DNA of 64,000 nucleotides from Sphingomonas hankyongi (GTDB lineage: Bacteria > Pseudomonadota > Alphaproteobacteria > Sphingomonadales > Sphingomonadaceae): the NCBI RefSeq assembly GCF_023516575.1, contig NZ_JAMGBE010000001.1, forward strand, positions 248,001-312,000, read 5' to 3'. Positions 19,705 through 29,330 of this stretch are shown here, one piece after another; position 1 is the stretch's first letter, and the number at the start of each line of letters is the position of its first letter. Both the position numbers and the translations under genes were made by a program. The notes under the pieces were generated by a model. It saw nothing but the letters and a program-made list of their open reading frames with translations, was not told where the DNA came from and ran no database searches.

Positions 19705-21360
19705 CTAGTGCGCCCCGGACGTTCTCCGGATGAAGTCGGCGACATTGTCGTGCAGCGCGACCAGCGACGGGTGATGCGCGTAGACCATGTGTCCCGCCTC
19801 GTAATAGCGATACTCGATATTGTTCAGCAGGTTTGCGGGAACCGGAAGGTGCCGCATCTCATATTTTCCCGCGAAGTAGGGCGTGGAGACGTCGTAATAG
19901 CCGCCGTTCACCATCACCTTTAAGTCGGGGTTCTGCTTCATCGCGACGGCGAGGTCGGTAAGCACGTTCGGAAGGGCGATCAGCGGGTCGCCGGCGCCGG
20001 GCGGCTCATGTTTGTAGTCCCAATCCTCGTAGACGGAGATCCCCGACTTGAACTCGATGCCTTCCCCGTAGCGGAGCCTGTCACGAACGTAGCCATTATA
20101 TGCCGCGACGTAGGCCGCGCTGATCGCCGCGCTTTGCGGGTCATAGCTCGCGACCTTGCTCAAGGGGTCGATCGTCGCGCCGAGAAAGCGCGTGTCGAGC
20201 GTCCCGACAGTGGTCGCCTGTTCGGACAGCAACTCCTTCTGGAACGCTCCATATTCGATACGCAGGTTTGTCTTGAGCAGGTAAGCGACCGGCAGACCCG
20301 TGTATGCCGAGAGCTGCCCCGCGATGCGGTCGCGCTCCGCGCTCGTCAGCTCGTTACCCTTCATCAAAGCCTGCGCGTAATCCGTGGTCGCGAATGCTTC
20401 GACCTGGCCGAGGAAACTTTGCAGGTCTCCAGCGGGCCGAGCGATCCGGTTGTGATACCAGGCCGTGGCTGCATAGGTGGGCAGGCTGACGACGTACGGC
20501 AGGTCGACGCCCGGGTTTAGCTGCGGATCGTCGGGCATCAGATCCCAGTTGAGGATATCCGAAAGCAGGATCAGGCCGCTGAGGTCCACGTCCTTGTCCT
20601 GGAGCGACAGCGCCAGCCCGGCTCCACGCATCGTCCCGTAACTTTCGCCAAACACATATTTCGGCGAGCTCCAGCGTCCGTATTTCGACAGGAATTGCGT
20701 GATGAACTGCGTGAAGGCGTCAATGTCCTGGTCGACGCCGTAGAAGCCCTTTTCCTTGTCCTTGCCCGCGATCCTGCTGAAACCTGTCCCGGGAGCATCG
20801 ATGAAGACCAAATCGCTGGCGTCGAGGAGGCTCTGGTCGTTGTTGATCAGCTGATATGGCGCTGAAGTGTGCCGCTCATCGAGCGTCTGCACGCGTTGCG
20901 GCCCGAAGGCGCCCATGTGGAGCCAGACAGTCGAGGAACCGGGGCCGCCGTTGAACAGGAAGGTGATCGGCCGATCGACGGCCGGAGCGCCCTCCCTGAA
21001 ATAGGCCGCATAGAACATCGAAGCCTCGGCCTTGGGCTTGTCCTCGTCCTCGTCCCCGCCCTTCGAGCTCGCCGCCGCCTCGATCGCGTCCGTGTCTTCC
21101 CATCCCTTCGAATGGACCACGAGCGTGCCGGCAACCGCACGATAAGCGATGCGCCGTCCCCCGACCGTCACGGAGCCGGTTGAGCGGACCTCCGTCGGCA
21201 CGAAGAACGGCTTTGCCGGCTCCGCGTCTGCTTTCGGTTTGTCGGCTTTCGACGGTGATGCCGGCACCGACACCGCCGCCTCGGGCTTCACCGGCTTTTC
21301 GGCGACGGGCTGCGCCGTAGCGGCCTGCGCGGCCAAAGCGGCAAGGATCGCCGCGTTCAT
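19705..21360 (-). CDS. S10-family serine carboxypeptidase, exported
   Basis: About 551 residues. The leader MNAAILAALAAQAATAQPVA looks like a Sec signal; a Lys/Pro/Ala-rich linker follows. The catalytic domain shows FLFNGGPGSSTVWLHMGAFG, the nucleophile Ser in VFGESYGTMRG, the Asp in VNGGYYDVSTPYFAG and the His in EAGHMVYAHHPSL, a full Ser-Asp-His triad in the order of the S10 family. Such enzymes remove C-terminal residues from peptides, here probably in the periplasm or outside. The ATG at 21360 overlaps the stop of the upstream gene by one base (TGATG). Confidence 0.92.
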   Translation of the reverse strand: MNAAILAALAAQAATAQPVAEKPVKPEAAVSVPASPSKADKPKADAEPAKPFFVPTEVRSTGSVTVGGRRIAYRAVAGTLVVHSKGWEDTDAIEAAASSKGGDEDEDKPKAEASMFYAAYFREGAPAVDRPITFLFNGGPGSSTVWLHMGAFGPQRVQTLDERHTSAPYQLINNDQSLLDASDLVFIDAPGTGFSRIAGKDKEKGFYGVDQDIDAFTQFITQFLSKYGRWSSPKYVFGESYGTMRGAGLALSLQDKDVDLSGLILLSDILNWDLMPDDPQLNPGVDLPYVVSLPTYAATAWYHNRIARPAGDLQSFLGQVEAFATTDYAQALMKGNELTSAERDRIAGQLSAYTGLPVAYLLKTNLRIEYGAFQKELLSEQATTVGTLDTRFLGATIDPLSKVASYDPQSAAISAAYVAAYNGYVRDRLRYGEGIEFKSGISVYEDWDYKHEPPGAGDPLIALPNVLTDLAVAMKQNPDLKVMVNGGYYDVSTPYFAGKYEMRHLPVPANLLNNIEYRYYEAGHMVYAHHPSLVALHDNVADFIRRTSGAH

Positions 21361-22316
21361 CAAGCCGCGGCTTCCTGATCCTCTTCGTCGGCTGGATCGC
21401 CATCCTCGCGGCGGAGCCAGAACATCTCGCTCGCCCAGGCGCGCAACTCCTCCGACGCATCCTTCCATTCCCAAAGCCCGCTTTCGTCGAACCGCAGGTC
21501 GCGGTCGGGATCGAAGTCGAAGGTTTTGAATTCGTTGTTGAGCTCGGTGTAGCGCCGGTTGACGAGGTCGCCATGCCACAGGTGCAGAAGGTCGCCGGGA
21601 ACGACCCCGACCTTGCCGTGGACCAGATCCCTCGCTTTCACCGCCCAGGTGAAGAAGTGCTTCAGATACTTTTGCTGCGGCCCGATCATCCGGCCGATGC
21701 ACGGGCTGTGCCGCATGCCGCCAACGAACGCATGGGACATCAGATGGTCGCCGCTGCAGGTGAGGCAGGCGTCGTAGAGCCCGATCTCCTCAAACAGCTC
21801 GCGCCGCGCAGCCCAGGCGAAACCGGTGTGTCCGTGCTGGTAGAATTCCCCCCCGCGCGCCACGCCGGGCTTTTGAGAATAGACCTGCGCGAAGGATTCA
21901 TAGGTTTCACCGCGCCCGTCGAATGTGGTCGTTCCGCGCGGCAGGCGGACGCACCAGTCGAAGGGCTGAACCACCATGTGGGTATCGAGGGCTTCCGAAG
22001 TCAGCCTGACCCAGTCGGGATTTCCGAACAGCACGTCATTGTCGAACCAGCCGATCTTGGTGCACGATTTTGGCAACGTCGCCGCGGCGATGTTGAGCAG
22101 CCGCTCCTTCTGCCACATCAGGCCGTCGCCGCGCAGCCGGAGGACGCCGTCGCCTGCGGGAAGCTCGAACTCCTCTTCCCCGAATGCGAGCTCGGCCACG
22201 AGGACGTTCGCGCCAGACTTCTTCATCCCATCCATGAACAGGTCGAAGTTATAGCGCTTCGTCTTGTAGCGGCACGGGTTGAAGTAGCAGGTAATCACCC
22301 AGAAGTCGGAAGCCAT
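21360..22316 (-). CDS. Glycosyltransferase-like protein of unknown specificity
   Basis: A 318-residue soluble protein. The N terminus WVITCYFNPCRYKTKRYNFD and the acidic segment KIGWFDNDVLFGNPDW (a D-x-D motif) suggest a GT-A type nucleotide-sugar transferase; the QHGHTGFAWAARRELFEEIG segment fits the acceptor side of such folds. The substrate is unknown. It is coupled to the S10 peptidase gene by a one-base overlap, so the two may act on the same surface or extracellular product, but this is inference. The C-terminal tail is acidic. Confidence 0.65.
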   Translation of the reverse strand: MASDFWVITCYFNPCRYKTKRYNFDLFMDGMKKSGANVLVAELAFGEEEFELPAGDGVLRLRGDGLMWQKERLLNIAAATLPKSCTKIGWFDNDVLFGNPDWVRLTSEALDTHMVVQPFDWCVRLPRGTTTFDGRGETYESFAQVYSQKPGVARGGEFYQHGHTGFAWAARRELFEEIGLYDACLTCSGDHLMSHAFVGGMRHSPCIGRMIGPQQKYLKHFFTWAVKARDLVHGKVGVVPGDLLHLWHGDLVNRRYTELNNEFKTFDFDPDRDLRFDESGLWEWKDASEELRAWASEMFWLRREDGDPADEEDQEAAA

Positions 22317-22409
22317 TATACTCTCGCAATTGGAATCAATGAGAATTTCGAGTTGCTATCTGGCAGCGGCGCCTTCTCATCGCCAGCCTTAATGCTAGCA
22401 TTCGGACGT

Positions 22410-23297
22410 TCAAACGTCCGCTCGTCGAAAAAGCAGAACCGGCCATTCACTATTGCCACAGTCGCCGAGCACAGCGCCGAGTGATTCATACGCAGCCCGC
22501 ACCGCCGCCGCCTGCGTGTCGAGCAGGCCTGCCAGGATGATTGCCCCGCCCGGCGTCAGGGCGTCCACAAATCCGGGTGCTAGCTCGATCAGCGGGCCGG
22601 CGAGAATATTGGCGATGATCAGGTCGAATGGGGCGCGGGCGGCGAGCAATGGAGAATCCATCCCATCCGCTGCGCCGAGCAGCAACTCTCCGGGCGCATG
22701 ACCAAGCCGTACATGATTGATCGCGGCATTTTCGCGACAGACGTCGATGGCGATCGGGTCAATGTCCGTCGCGATGCAACGTGCCCCCGGCCACAGCGCG
22801 AGCGCGGCGAAGGCCAGCAAGCCGGTGCCGGTTCCAATGTCGGCAATGTTGCCGAAATGCTCCCCTTCGCGTTCCAGCCGATCGAGCGCTTCCAGGCACC
22901 CGGCAGTGGTCGCGTGCTGCCCGGTCCCGAAAGCTAGGCCGGCATCGATCTCGAAAGCCACGGTGCCCGGAGGGACATTTCGGTACATTGGCGTGTGCAC
23001 GTAGAAGCGCCCGGCGCGGATCGGCTGCAGCCCCGCCTGGCTCATCGTGACCCAGTCCGCCTCTCCAAGCTCTTCGATGCGGGGGTCGCCGTTACCAAGC
23101 GAAGCGAGTGTTGCGATTTCCCGATCGGTAGGCGGATGCTCGAAATAAGCGTGGATCAACCAGTCGTCGGGCTTGTGCGGATCGGGTTCGTCGGCGACCA
23201 GCACCGGCGGATCAGCGCATCTCGCGAAGGCATCGCCCGCGTCGGGAATCGATTCTCCCTGAGCCCGCGTGCACGGCACCGTTACGCGAAAGCTCAC
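22410..23297 (-). CDS. prmA: Ribosomal protein L11 methyltransferase PrmA
   Basis: A 295-residue SAM-dependent methyltransferase that trimethylates ribosomal protein L11. It has IDAGLAFGTGQHATTAGCLE, the SAM site IADIGTGTGLLAFAA, ATDIDPIAIDVCRENA, and the catalytic-region motif DLIIANILAGPLIELA. Length is normal. It overlaps the metallo-beta-lactamase gene by four bases and is the third gene of a chain SDR - MBL - prmA. Confidence 0.95.
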   Translation of the reverse strand: MSFRVTVPCTRAQGESIPDAGDAFARCADPPVLVADEPDPHKPDDWLIHAYFEHPPTDREIATLASLGNGDPRIEELGEADWVTMSQAGLQPIRAGRFYVHTPMYRNVPPGTVAFEIDAGLAFGTGQHATTAGCLEALDRLEREGEHFGNIADIGTGTGLLAFAALALWPGARCIATDIDPIAIDVCRENAAINHVRLGHAPGELLLGAADGMDSPLLAARAPFDLIIANILAGPLIELAPGFVDALTPGGAIILAGLLDTQAAAVRAAYESLGAVLGDCGNSEWPVLLFRRADV

Positions 23298-24214
23298 TTG
23301 CCTTTCGCCTCCTCCGCCAGCCGCTCGTCGAGCTGCTTCCCGATCGCATCGGCGTAAGCGCGGCAGGCGTTGGGATCATCGAGCGGCGCGCGACCCGCCA
23401 TTCGGTCGATCAGCTTGCTGGCCGAAGGATGCGGCGTGAGCAGGATGTCGCACTCGACCTTGCGCAGCTTGTCCAGGGAAGCGCGATAGGCCTGGAGGTA
23501 GGCCGGATGATCGGAAAACCGATAGCCCTCCTTGCTCACTGGCGTCAGGCTGTCGGCATAGACGATCCGCCTGCACACCCCTCCGTCGCAGCTACCCCAG
23601 TGCCAGCTGAGGGCGCCCGGGGTGTGACCCGGCGTCGCGATGGCCGTCAGGGAGAGATTACCGAGCCGAACATCCTCGCCATCGTGAATGACCCGATCGA
23701 CACGTGCCTTCTCGATCGGCTTCTGGGTCCCTGCTTGGGGATCCTCCGCTCCGTCGAGCCCCGTCTCGAAGACTTTGGCGGCGGCCGGTGACGCGAAAAG
23801 CTGCGCGCCTGTCAGGCGCTGCAACCTCGCGATTCCTCCGACATGGTCGATATGCTCGTGGCTCTGCAGGAGTATCCTCACGTCCTGCAACCGAAACCCG
23901 AGCGCCTGGATGTTGTCCGCGATCAGGTCCGCGTCATGCTCGGTCCCGCCATCGATAAGGATATGCCCGCCGGTCCCGGTGATCAGGATCGAAGCGATGC
24001 CGCAGGTGCCGACCAGATAGGTATTCGCATGGATGCGCACGGGCGGCGCCGGCTTGTCCCAATCATCCCAATCCTTGCAACGCGCGGCGAACTCCGGGCC
24101 GGAAATCTCCATCGGAGCCCTGGGCTGTTCGACCTGCCGCGGCGTTTTCTGGAGCGGGATCGTGATCGGAAAGCCTTGCGCAGCGGCAAGTGCAATCGCG
24201 ACGCTAGCGAACAT
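23294..24214 (-). CDS. Subclass B3-type metallo-beta-lactamase
   Basis: About 306 residues with an N-terminal hydrophobic leader (MFASVAIALAAAQGF). The zinc motif is QSHEHIDHVGG (His-x-His-x-Asp-His), with the further His in ATPGHTPGALSWHW and in LLTPHPSASKLIDR. This set matches the subclass B3 ligands His116, His118, Asp120, His121, His196 and His263. DWDKPAPPVRIHANTYLVGTCGI-type text near the N terminus is also B3-like. Whether it hydrolyses beta-lactams is not shown; MBL-fold paralogues can be lactonases. It overlaps the SDR gene by 11 bases and prmA by 4, so it is embedded in a housekeeping operon rather than a resistance cassette. Confidence 0.83.
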   Translation of the reverse strand: MFASVAIALAAAQGFPITIPLQKTPRQVEQPRAPMEISGPEFAARCKDWDDWDKPAPPVRIHANTYLVGTCGIASILITGTGGHILIDGGTEHDADLIADNIQALGFRLQDVRILLQSHEHIDHVGGIARLQRLTGAQLFASPAAAKVFETGLDGAEDPQAGTQKPIEKARVDRVIHDGEDVRLGNLSLTAIATPGHTPGALSWHWGSCDGGVCRRIVYADSLTPVSKEGYRFSDHPAYLQAYRASLDKLRKVECDILLTPHPSASKLIDRMAGRAPLDDPNACRAYADAIGKQLDERLAEEAKGK

Positions 24215-24908
24215 AGCTGGCGCCGTTCACGTCGATGACGCTGCCCGTGGATGAAGCCGGTGCATCGATGGCCAGCCAGCGGATCACCTCCGCGACTTCG
24301 TCGGTACTTGCTACCCGGCCGAGGGGAATGTCCGCGACGATCTGCGCACCTCCCCGCCCCTGCAGATATTCCTCCGTCATCTCCGATACCGTGAAACCTG
24401 GAGCGACCCCGAAGCACAATATGCCCTCGGCCGCGTAGCCTCGCGCGATCGTCCGGGTCATCCCGACAAGCGCCGCTTTGGATGCGGCATAGTGCCAATG
24501 CTGCGGGCTATCGCCGCGAAACGCGGCGCGGCTCGCGACGTTCACGATACGGCCGGGAGCTCCCGCATCGAGGAAGTGCGAAACCGCAAGCTTGCAGAGA
24601 TCGGCCGGGGCCTGGAGGTTGATCGTCAGGGTTCGATTCCAGGCCTCGCGCCATTCCTCGTCGGTCACATTGTCCGCGACCCCCTCGTAAATGCCCGCGT
24701 TGTTGACCAGGACGTCGATCTGGCCGCCGAGCTCATCGAGCGCGGTGTCCCAGATATTTCGAGGCGCGGTGGGATCCATGAGGTCGCCGGCGATGAGATC
24801 GTCGCTGCCCTTGGTCGAATGACCAACGACATGGTGGCCGCATTTCTTCAGCAATGCATAGACCGCCGCGCCGATGCCGCGGCTTGCCCCCGTGATCAGG
24901 ATGTTCAT
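24204..24908 (-). CDS. Short-chain dehydrogenase/reductase (FabG-like)
   Basis: A 234-residue classical SDR. The cofactor site is TGASRGIG, then VLVNNAGIYEG, the catalytic Ser in VNVASRAAF, the YAASKAA motif with catalytic Tyr and Lys, and VAPGFTVSEM. The C terminus GSVIDVNGASYVR fits the 3-oxoacyl reductase subgroup. The true substrate is unknown. There is no good ribosome-binding site; instead a strong stem-loop ends one base before the ATG. First gene of the SDR - MBL - prmA chain. Confidence 0.9.
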   Translation of the reverse strand: MNILITGASRGIGAAVYALLKKCGHHVVGHSTKGSDDLIAGDLMDPTAPRNIWDTALDELGGQIDVLVNNAGIYEGVADNVTDEEWREAWNRTLTINLQAPADLCKLAVSHFLDAGAPGRIVNVASRAAFRGDSPQHWHYAASKAALVGMTRTIARGYAAEGILCFGVAPGFTVSEMTEEYLQGRGGAQIVADIPLGRVASTDEVAEVIRWLAIDAPASSTGSVIDVNGASYVR

Positions 24909-24909
24909 G

Positions 24910-24933
24910 GCGGCGGATTAGCCGATCCGCCGC
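24910..24933 (-). terminator. Perfect 9-bp stem-loop between the chemoreceptor and the SDR gene
   Basis: GCGGCGGAT (24910-24918) pairs perfectly with ATCCGCCGC (24925-24933) across a six-base loop. It lies 17 bases after the chemoreceptor stop and one base before the SDR start. A T run is missing, so it may be a terminator for the receptor gene or a structure that limits SDR translation. Confidence 0.6.
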
Positions 24934-24950
24934 GGCAACGGGAGTGGGAG

Positions 24951-26240
24951 TTACGCAGCCATTCCGTTGACGAAGGCTTTGGCGGTCGTCTTGAAGTTGA
25001 CGATCTGCTCGGAGAAGCGGCCGAAGCCCTGCTCCACCTCGTCGATGTCCTTCGCGACATTCTCGGTATCGGACCGGATCGCGGCGATGGTCGAGCTCAT
25101 TGAGTCCGCCGCGAGCGCGGTCTCGTCCACCGCGGCAGTGATCATCGTCACCGTCTGCGCCTGAAGCTCCATCGCCTGGCGGATACGGTCCGCGGAGCTC
25201 TGCACTTCCTCCACCGTGCCCTGGATCGAGCCGTTCGCGTCCACCGTCTGTCGAGTGGCCTGCTGGATCGCCGTAATCTTGGCGGTGATGTCGTCCGTCG
25301 CCCGTGCCGTCTGAGAAGCGAGGCTCTTCACCTCCTGCGCGACGACCGCGAAGCCGCGGCCTGCATCTCCGGCGCGGGCCGCCTCGATGGTGGCGTTGAG
25401 TGCCAGGAGATTGGTCTGACCGGCAATGTCGCGGATCAGCGAGAGGATCGATTCGATCGCTTCGACGTGGGACGAAAGAGCCTGGCTGACTTTCACAGCC
25501 TGGCTTGCCTGATCGCCCGCGCGAGTGGCAACGCCGGCCGCGACTTCAACTTCGGAACGTGCGTCCTCGATCGCGCGGATCAGGCCAGCGGCGGTCTGGG
25601 CGGCTTCGCGCATGGCGACGGCCGATTGCTCGGCCGCGGCGGCGACTTCGCTGGTCTTGCCGAGCATGCCGCGTGCCGATGCGGCGGTAGAGCGCGTACG
25701 ATCGGTCAGAGCGCGGGATTGCTCGGTGCTGGCGCGAACCAGGTCGCTGACGCGGCGTTCGAACTGCTCGCTCTCGCGTCCGCGCTGATCGGCGGCCTCG
25801 ATCGCCTCGAGGAGGGCAACCTGCGCAAGAATGATGTCCGTTTCGAACATGCTGAGGCGAAGGAACGCGCCGACGCATTCCTCGAGCTTCACGGGATCGT
25901 TCGAGAAGCGCTCGACGATGGCAGACACGATCTTGCTCGCTACGCGGGTGCGGTCTGCAATATAGCCGGGGACAGAGATCCGCTCGGCATAAATGAGGCG
26001 CCCATATTCGGCGATGCCCTGGACCCAACCGGTGTCCACCCGGCCGGAGTAAATGGCGCTGTAGCGCTCCGCCCGATCCGGTCCGAGCTCGTTGAGGACC
26101 TCCGCGGCGATCAGGTCCGTGGCGTTGTCACGCAGAAGAGCGATATCGGCTTCAAGCGACCCGCGAGGGTTATAAGCCGCAAGGCGCGCGCTCACCTGCT
26201 GGTCTGTCAGCCGCTGCAGATGTCCAGTATCGCCGCTCAT
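24951..26240 (-). CDS. Soluble methyl-accepting chemotaxis protein with a globin-like N-terminal domain
   Basis: About 429 residues with no membrane helices. Residues 1-160 form an all-helical sensor region; its layout and the [16 protein letters not shown] segment resemble the proximal-helix region of globin-coupled sensors, but the place of the haem-binding His is taken by Tyr (near residue 85). The C-terminal part is a methyl-accepting signalling domain with the conserved tip [20 protein letters not shown] and [15 protein letters not shown]. It would signal to CheA from the cytosol. I chose the ATG at 26240 over a TTG one codon earlier because of the GGAGAG spacing. The globin relation is inferred by eye. 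Confidence 0.85.
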   Translation of the reverse strand: MSGDTGHLQRLTDQQVSARLAAYNPRGSLEADIALLRDNATDLIAAEVLNELGPDRAERYSAIYSGRVDTGWVQGIAEYGRLIYAERISVPGYIADRTRVASKIVSAIVERFSNDPVKLEECVGAFLRLSMFETDIILAQVALLEAIEAADQRGRESEQFERRVSDLVRASTEQSRALTDRTRSTAASARGMLGKTSEVAAAAEQSAVAMREAAQTAAGLIRAIEDARSEVEVAAGVATRAGDQASQAVKVSQALSSHVEAIESILSLIRDIAGQTNLLALNATIEAARAGDAGRGFAVVAQEVKSLASQTARATDDITAKITAIQQATRQTVDANGSIQGTVEEVQSSADRIRQAMELQAQTVTMITAAVDETALAADSMSSTIAAIRSDTENVAKDIDEVEQGFGRFSEQIVNFKTTAKAFVNGMAA

Positions 26241-26359
26241 CAATCGCTCTCCAGTGAATTCGCCTCTTGAGGTGGCTCTTGCCCGACAATGGTTAAGACC
26301 GGGTTAGGCGTGCGCCCGAATCTTGCCTCTGCCGAGACCGCGCCCTAAGCGCCCCGAAC

Positions 26360-26755
26360 ATGGCAACGACCCGATCCCGCCCGCTTTCGCCCCATCTCAC
26401 CATCTGGCGATGGGGACCGCACATGACGGTCTCCATTCTGCACCGCGTAACCGGCGGCGCTTTGGCAGTTGCCGGCCTAGCGGCGCTCACCTGGTGGCTT
26501 CTGGCGATCGCCGAGGGTGGAGACGCGTATCAGCGGTTCGCGACGGCTGCCCGCCATCCAATCGGCATCATCGTCCTGGTCGGCCTGACATGGAGCTTCT
26601 TCCAGCACCTGCTGTCCGGTGTGCGACACCTGGTCATGGACAGCGGCGCTGGCTTCGAGCTCAACACCAACAAAAAGTTCGCGATCCTGACGATCGTCGG
26701 ATCGCTTCTTCTGACCGCAGTCCTCTGGGGCTGGCTGCTGGGAGTACGCCCATGA
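26360..26755 (+). CDS. sdhC: Succinate dehydrogenase cytochrome b556 subunit SdhC
   Basis: A 131-residue, three-helix membrane anchor of complex II. RPLSPHLTIWRWGPHMTVSI followed by LHRVTGG is the family signature, with the Ser and Arg of this segment near the quinone site, and the haem-ligand His lies in HLLSGVRHLVMD. It overlaps sdhD by four bases. Confidence 0.95.
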   Translation: MATTRSRPLSPHLTIWRWGPHMTVSILHRVTGGALAVAGLAALTWWLLAIAEGGDAYQRFATAARHPIGIIVLVGLTWSFFQHLLSGVRHLVMDSGAGFELNTNKKFAILTIVGSLLLTAVLWGWLLGVRP

Positions 26756-27147
26756 GCCTTGGTGATAGCTCGACTCCGCTCGGGCGGGTGCGCGGCCTCG
26801 GCTCCGCTCGCGAAGGCGGCGAACATTGGCTGAGCGAGCGCGTGACCAGCGTCGCCCTCCTCTTGCTCGGCACATGGCTGATCGCCTCGTTGCTGATGCT
26901 GCCCGCGCTAGACCAACGCACGCTCAGCGAATGGCTAGGCTCGCCATGGGGAGCGGTCCCGATGGCGCTTCTGGTCATCGTCGGGTTCAAGCATGCGCTC
27001 GACGGCCTGAAGGTCGTAGTCGACGACTATGTTCATGAGCCGGGCAACAATTTCGCCTTGAACACGCTGCTGCTCTTCCTCGCCGTCGGGGGTGGCGCGC
27101 TGGCGCTATACGCGCTCGCGAAAATCTCCTTCGGAGGCCACGCTTGA
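26752..27147 (+). CDS. sdhD: Succinate dehydrogenase membrane anchor subunit SdhD
   Basis: A 131-residue, three-helix protein. It starts [20 protein letters not shown] and has [20 protein letters not shown], then [20 protein letters not shown] with the haem-proximal His and the Tyr next to the quinone pocket. The ATG at 26752 overlaps the sdhC stop; a longer in-frame extension upstream lies within sdhC and is not used. It overlaps sdhA by four bases. Confidence 0.94.
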   Translation: MSLGDSSTPLGRVRGLGSAREGGEHWLSERVTSVALLLLGTWLIASLLMLPALDQRTLSEWLGSPWGAVPMALLVIVGFKHALDGLKVVVDDYVHEPGNNFALNTLLLFLAVGGGALALYALAKISFGGHA

Positions 27148-28952
27148 GCTCCGCCTACAAAATTGTCGACCATACCTATGACGTGGTGGTCGTTGGAGCG
27201 GGCGGCGCGGGCCTTCGCGCGACGATGGGCGCTGCCGGCGCAGGCCTGAAAACCGCCTGCGTCACGAAGGTTTTCCCGACCCGCAGCCACACGGTAGCAG
27301 CGCAAGGCGGCATCGCCGCGAGCCTCGGCAACATGGGCCCGGACCACTGGACCTGGCACATGTACGATACCGTCAAGGGCTCCGACTGGCTCGGCGATCA
27401 GGACGCTATCGAATATCTGACCCGCGAAGCTCCGGCGGCGGTCATCGAGCTCGAGCATGCCGGGATGCCGTTCAGCCGGACCGCCGACGGGCGCATCTAC
27501 CAGCGCGCATTCGGCGGAATGACGCAAAATATGGGCGAAGGCCCCGCGGCGCAACGCACCTGCGCGGCTGCCGACCGCACCGGCCATGCGATGCTTCACA
27601 CGCTCTACCAGCAGAGCCTGAAGTATGACGCGGATTTCTTCATCGAATATTTCGCGATCGACCTGATCATGCAGGACGGCGCCTGCCGGGGCGTCGTCGC
27701 CCTTTGCCTCGACGACGGGTCGATCCACCGCTTCCGCGCGCAGGCGGTGGTCCTGGCGACAGGCGGCTACGGCCGCGTCTATTTTTCGGCCACCTCGGCG
27801 CACACCTGCACTGGTGACGGGAACGCCATGGCGCTTCGCGCCGGCCTCCCGCTGCAGGACATGGAGTTCGTGCAGTTCCACCCGACCGGCATCTACGGGG
27901 CAGGCGTACTCATCACCGAAGGTGCGCGCGGCGAAGGCGGCTATCTCACCAACAGCGAGGGTGAGCGCTTCATGGAGCGCTACGCACCGTCCGCGAAGGA
28001 CCTCGCCAGCCGGGACGTCGTATCGCGCTCAATGGCGATGGAAATCCGCGAAGGCCGGGGCGTCGGCGAGCATAAGGATCATATCTTCCTTCACCTCGAC
28101 CATATCGACCCCAAGATCCTGGCGGAGCGCCTGCCGGGAATCACGGAGACCGCGAAGACGTTCGCCGGCGTGGACCTTACCCGCCAGCCGATCCCTGTCG
28201 TGCCGACCGTGCACTACAATATGGGCGGCATCCCGACGAACTATCATGGCGAAGTCGTGACGCTGAAGGACGGCAATCCGGATGCGGTCGTCCCTGGCCT
28301 CTTCGCGGTCGGAGAAGCGGCCTGCGTCAGCGTGCATGGCGCCAACCGCCTCGGCTCAAACAGCCTGATCGACCTCGTCGTGTTCGGCCGAGCAACGGGA
28401 CTGAGGCTTGCCGAGACCGTGAAATCCGGCGCGATCCAGGAAGAGCTGCCGAAGGACGGAGGCGATCTCGCGCTGACCCGTCTCGACAAGTTCCGGCATG
28501 CTGAAGGCGCGAGCCCCACGGCCGAGATCCGGCTAGACATGCAGCGCACCATGCAGAAGGATGCCGGAGTCTTCCGCACCGAGCGTACTTTGGCCGAAGG
28601 CGTCGCCAACATCGACAAGGTCTATGGGCGGATGGCGGACGTGCGGGTCAGCGACCGCAGCCTCATCTGGAACAGCGACCTGGTTGAGACGCTGGAGCTG
28701 GACAACCTGCTCTCTCAAGCCGTCGTCACGATGCACTGCGCCGCCAACCGCAAGGAAAGCCGCGGCGCCCATATGCACGAGGATTATCCCAAGCGTGACG
28801 ACAAGAACTGGATGAAGCACACCGTCGCATGGTTCGGTGGTTGGGGCGGCACGGCCCCGGCTGGTGGGGTCCGGATCGACTATCGCCCAGTGCATGAGTT
28901 CACGCTCACGAACGACATTCAGTACATCAAGCCCAAGGCTCGGGTTTACTAG
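27144..28952 (+). CDS. sdhA: Succinate dehydrogenase flavoprotein subunit SdhA
   Basis: A 602-residue subunit that oxidises succinate to fumarate. It has the FAD-binding start [15 protein letters not shown], the covalent-FAD His region [18 protein letters not shown], the catalytic segment [37 protein letters not shown] and the C-terminal capping region. Start is TTG at 27144, overlapping the sdhD stop, with GGAGG well placed upstream. sdhB is not next to it: an oppositely oriented gene begins 8 bases after the stop. Confidence 0.97.
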   Translation: MSSAYKIVDHTYDVVVVGAGGAGLRATMGAAGAGLKTACVTKVFPTRSHTVAAQGGIAASLGNMGPDHWTWHMYDTVKGSDWLGDQDAIEYLTREAPAAVIELEHAGMPFSRTADGRIYQRAFGGMTQNMGEGPAAQRTCAAADRTGHAMLHTLYQQSLKYDADFFIEYFAIDLIMQDGACRGVVALCLDDGSIHRFRAQAVVLATGGYGRVYFSATSAHTCTGDGNAMALRAGLPLQDMEFVQFHPTGIYGAGVLITEGARGEGGYLTNSEGERFMERYAPSAKDLASRDVVSRSMAMEIREGRGVGEHKDHIFLHLDHIDPKILAERLPGITETAKTFAGVDLTRQPIPVVPTVHYNMGGIPTNYHGEVVTLKDGNPDAVVPGLFAVGEAACVSVHGANRLGSNSLIDLVVFGRATGLRLAETVKSGAIQEELPKDGGDLALTRLDKFRHAEGASPTAEIRLDMQRTMQKDAGVFRTERTLAEGVANIDKVYGRMADVRVSDRSLIWNSDLVETLELDNLLSQAVVTMHCAANRKESRGAHMHEDYPKRDDKNWMKHTVAWFGGWGGTAPAGGVRIDYRPVHEFTLTNDIQYIKPKARVY

Positions 28953-28959
28953 TAGAGCA

Positions 28960-29319
28960 TCAACGCTGGGCGGCCGCGGCCGCCGTGATCTGCTGCGCAC
29001 AGACGCGCAGGTTCCAATTCCAGCAGCTGCCGTGAATGTCTCGCGAAGCTCCTCCAACGGCCTCGATCCGAGCCTGGTAGGAAATTCGAGTCCAATCCAG
29101 CGAGCGTTCGTAACCCACGTCGTTGGGAAGCGTGACGATCACTTCCGCCGGAGAGTTGGCTGCAACCACAACGAAGCGGCGGTCGCTTCTGAATTCCTTG
29201 ATGACGCTCGAGGCGAACCTTTCGGTCGTCTTGTTCTGGCTGGCTGACCGGAGCTGGACGGCGATCGGAGTCGCGGGAGCGCTGGCCAACAATAGGCCGA
29301 AAAGGATGACGGCGGCCAC
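28960..29319 (-). CDS. Small secreted protein of unknown function
   Basis: About 119 residues with a signal peptide (VAAVILFGLLLASAPATPIA) and a mature domain of about 95 residues (RFVVVAANSPAEVIVTLPND, YQARIEAVGG, two Cys in GSCWNWNLRVCAQQ). A disulfide between the two Cys is likely after export. I do not recognise the family. I place the start at the GTG at 29319, just before the signal peptide; the ribosome-binding site (AGGCAG) is weak. It follows a 64-residue gene by 11 bases and ends 8 bases from the sdhA stop, convergent. Confidence 0.6.
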   Translation of the reverse strand: MAAVILFGLLLASAPATPIAVQLRSASQNKTTERFASSVIKEFRSDRRFVVVAANSPAEVIVTLPNDVGYERSLDWTRISYQARIEAVGGASRDIHGSCWNWNLRVCAQQITAAAAAQR

Positions 29320-29330
29320 CCGGCTGCCTG

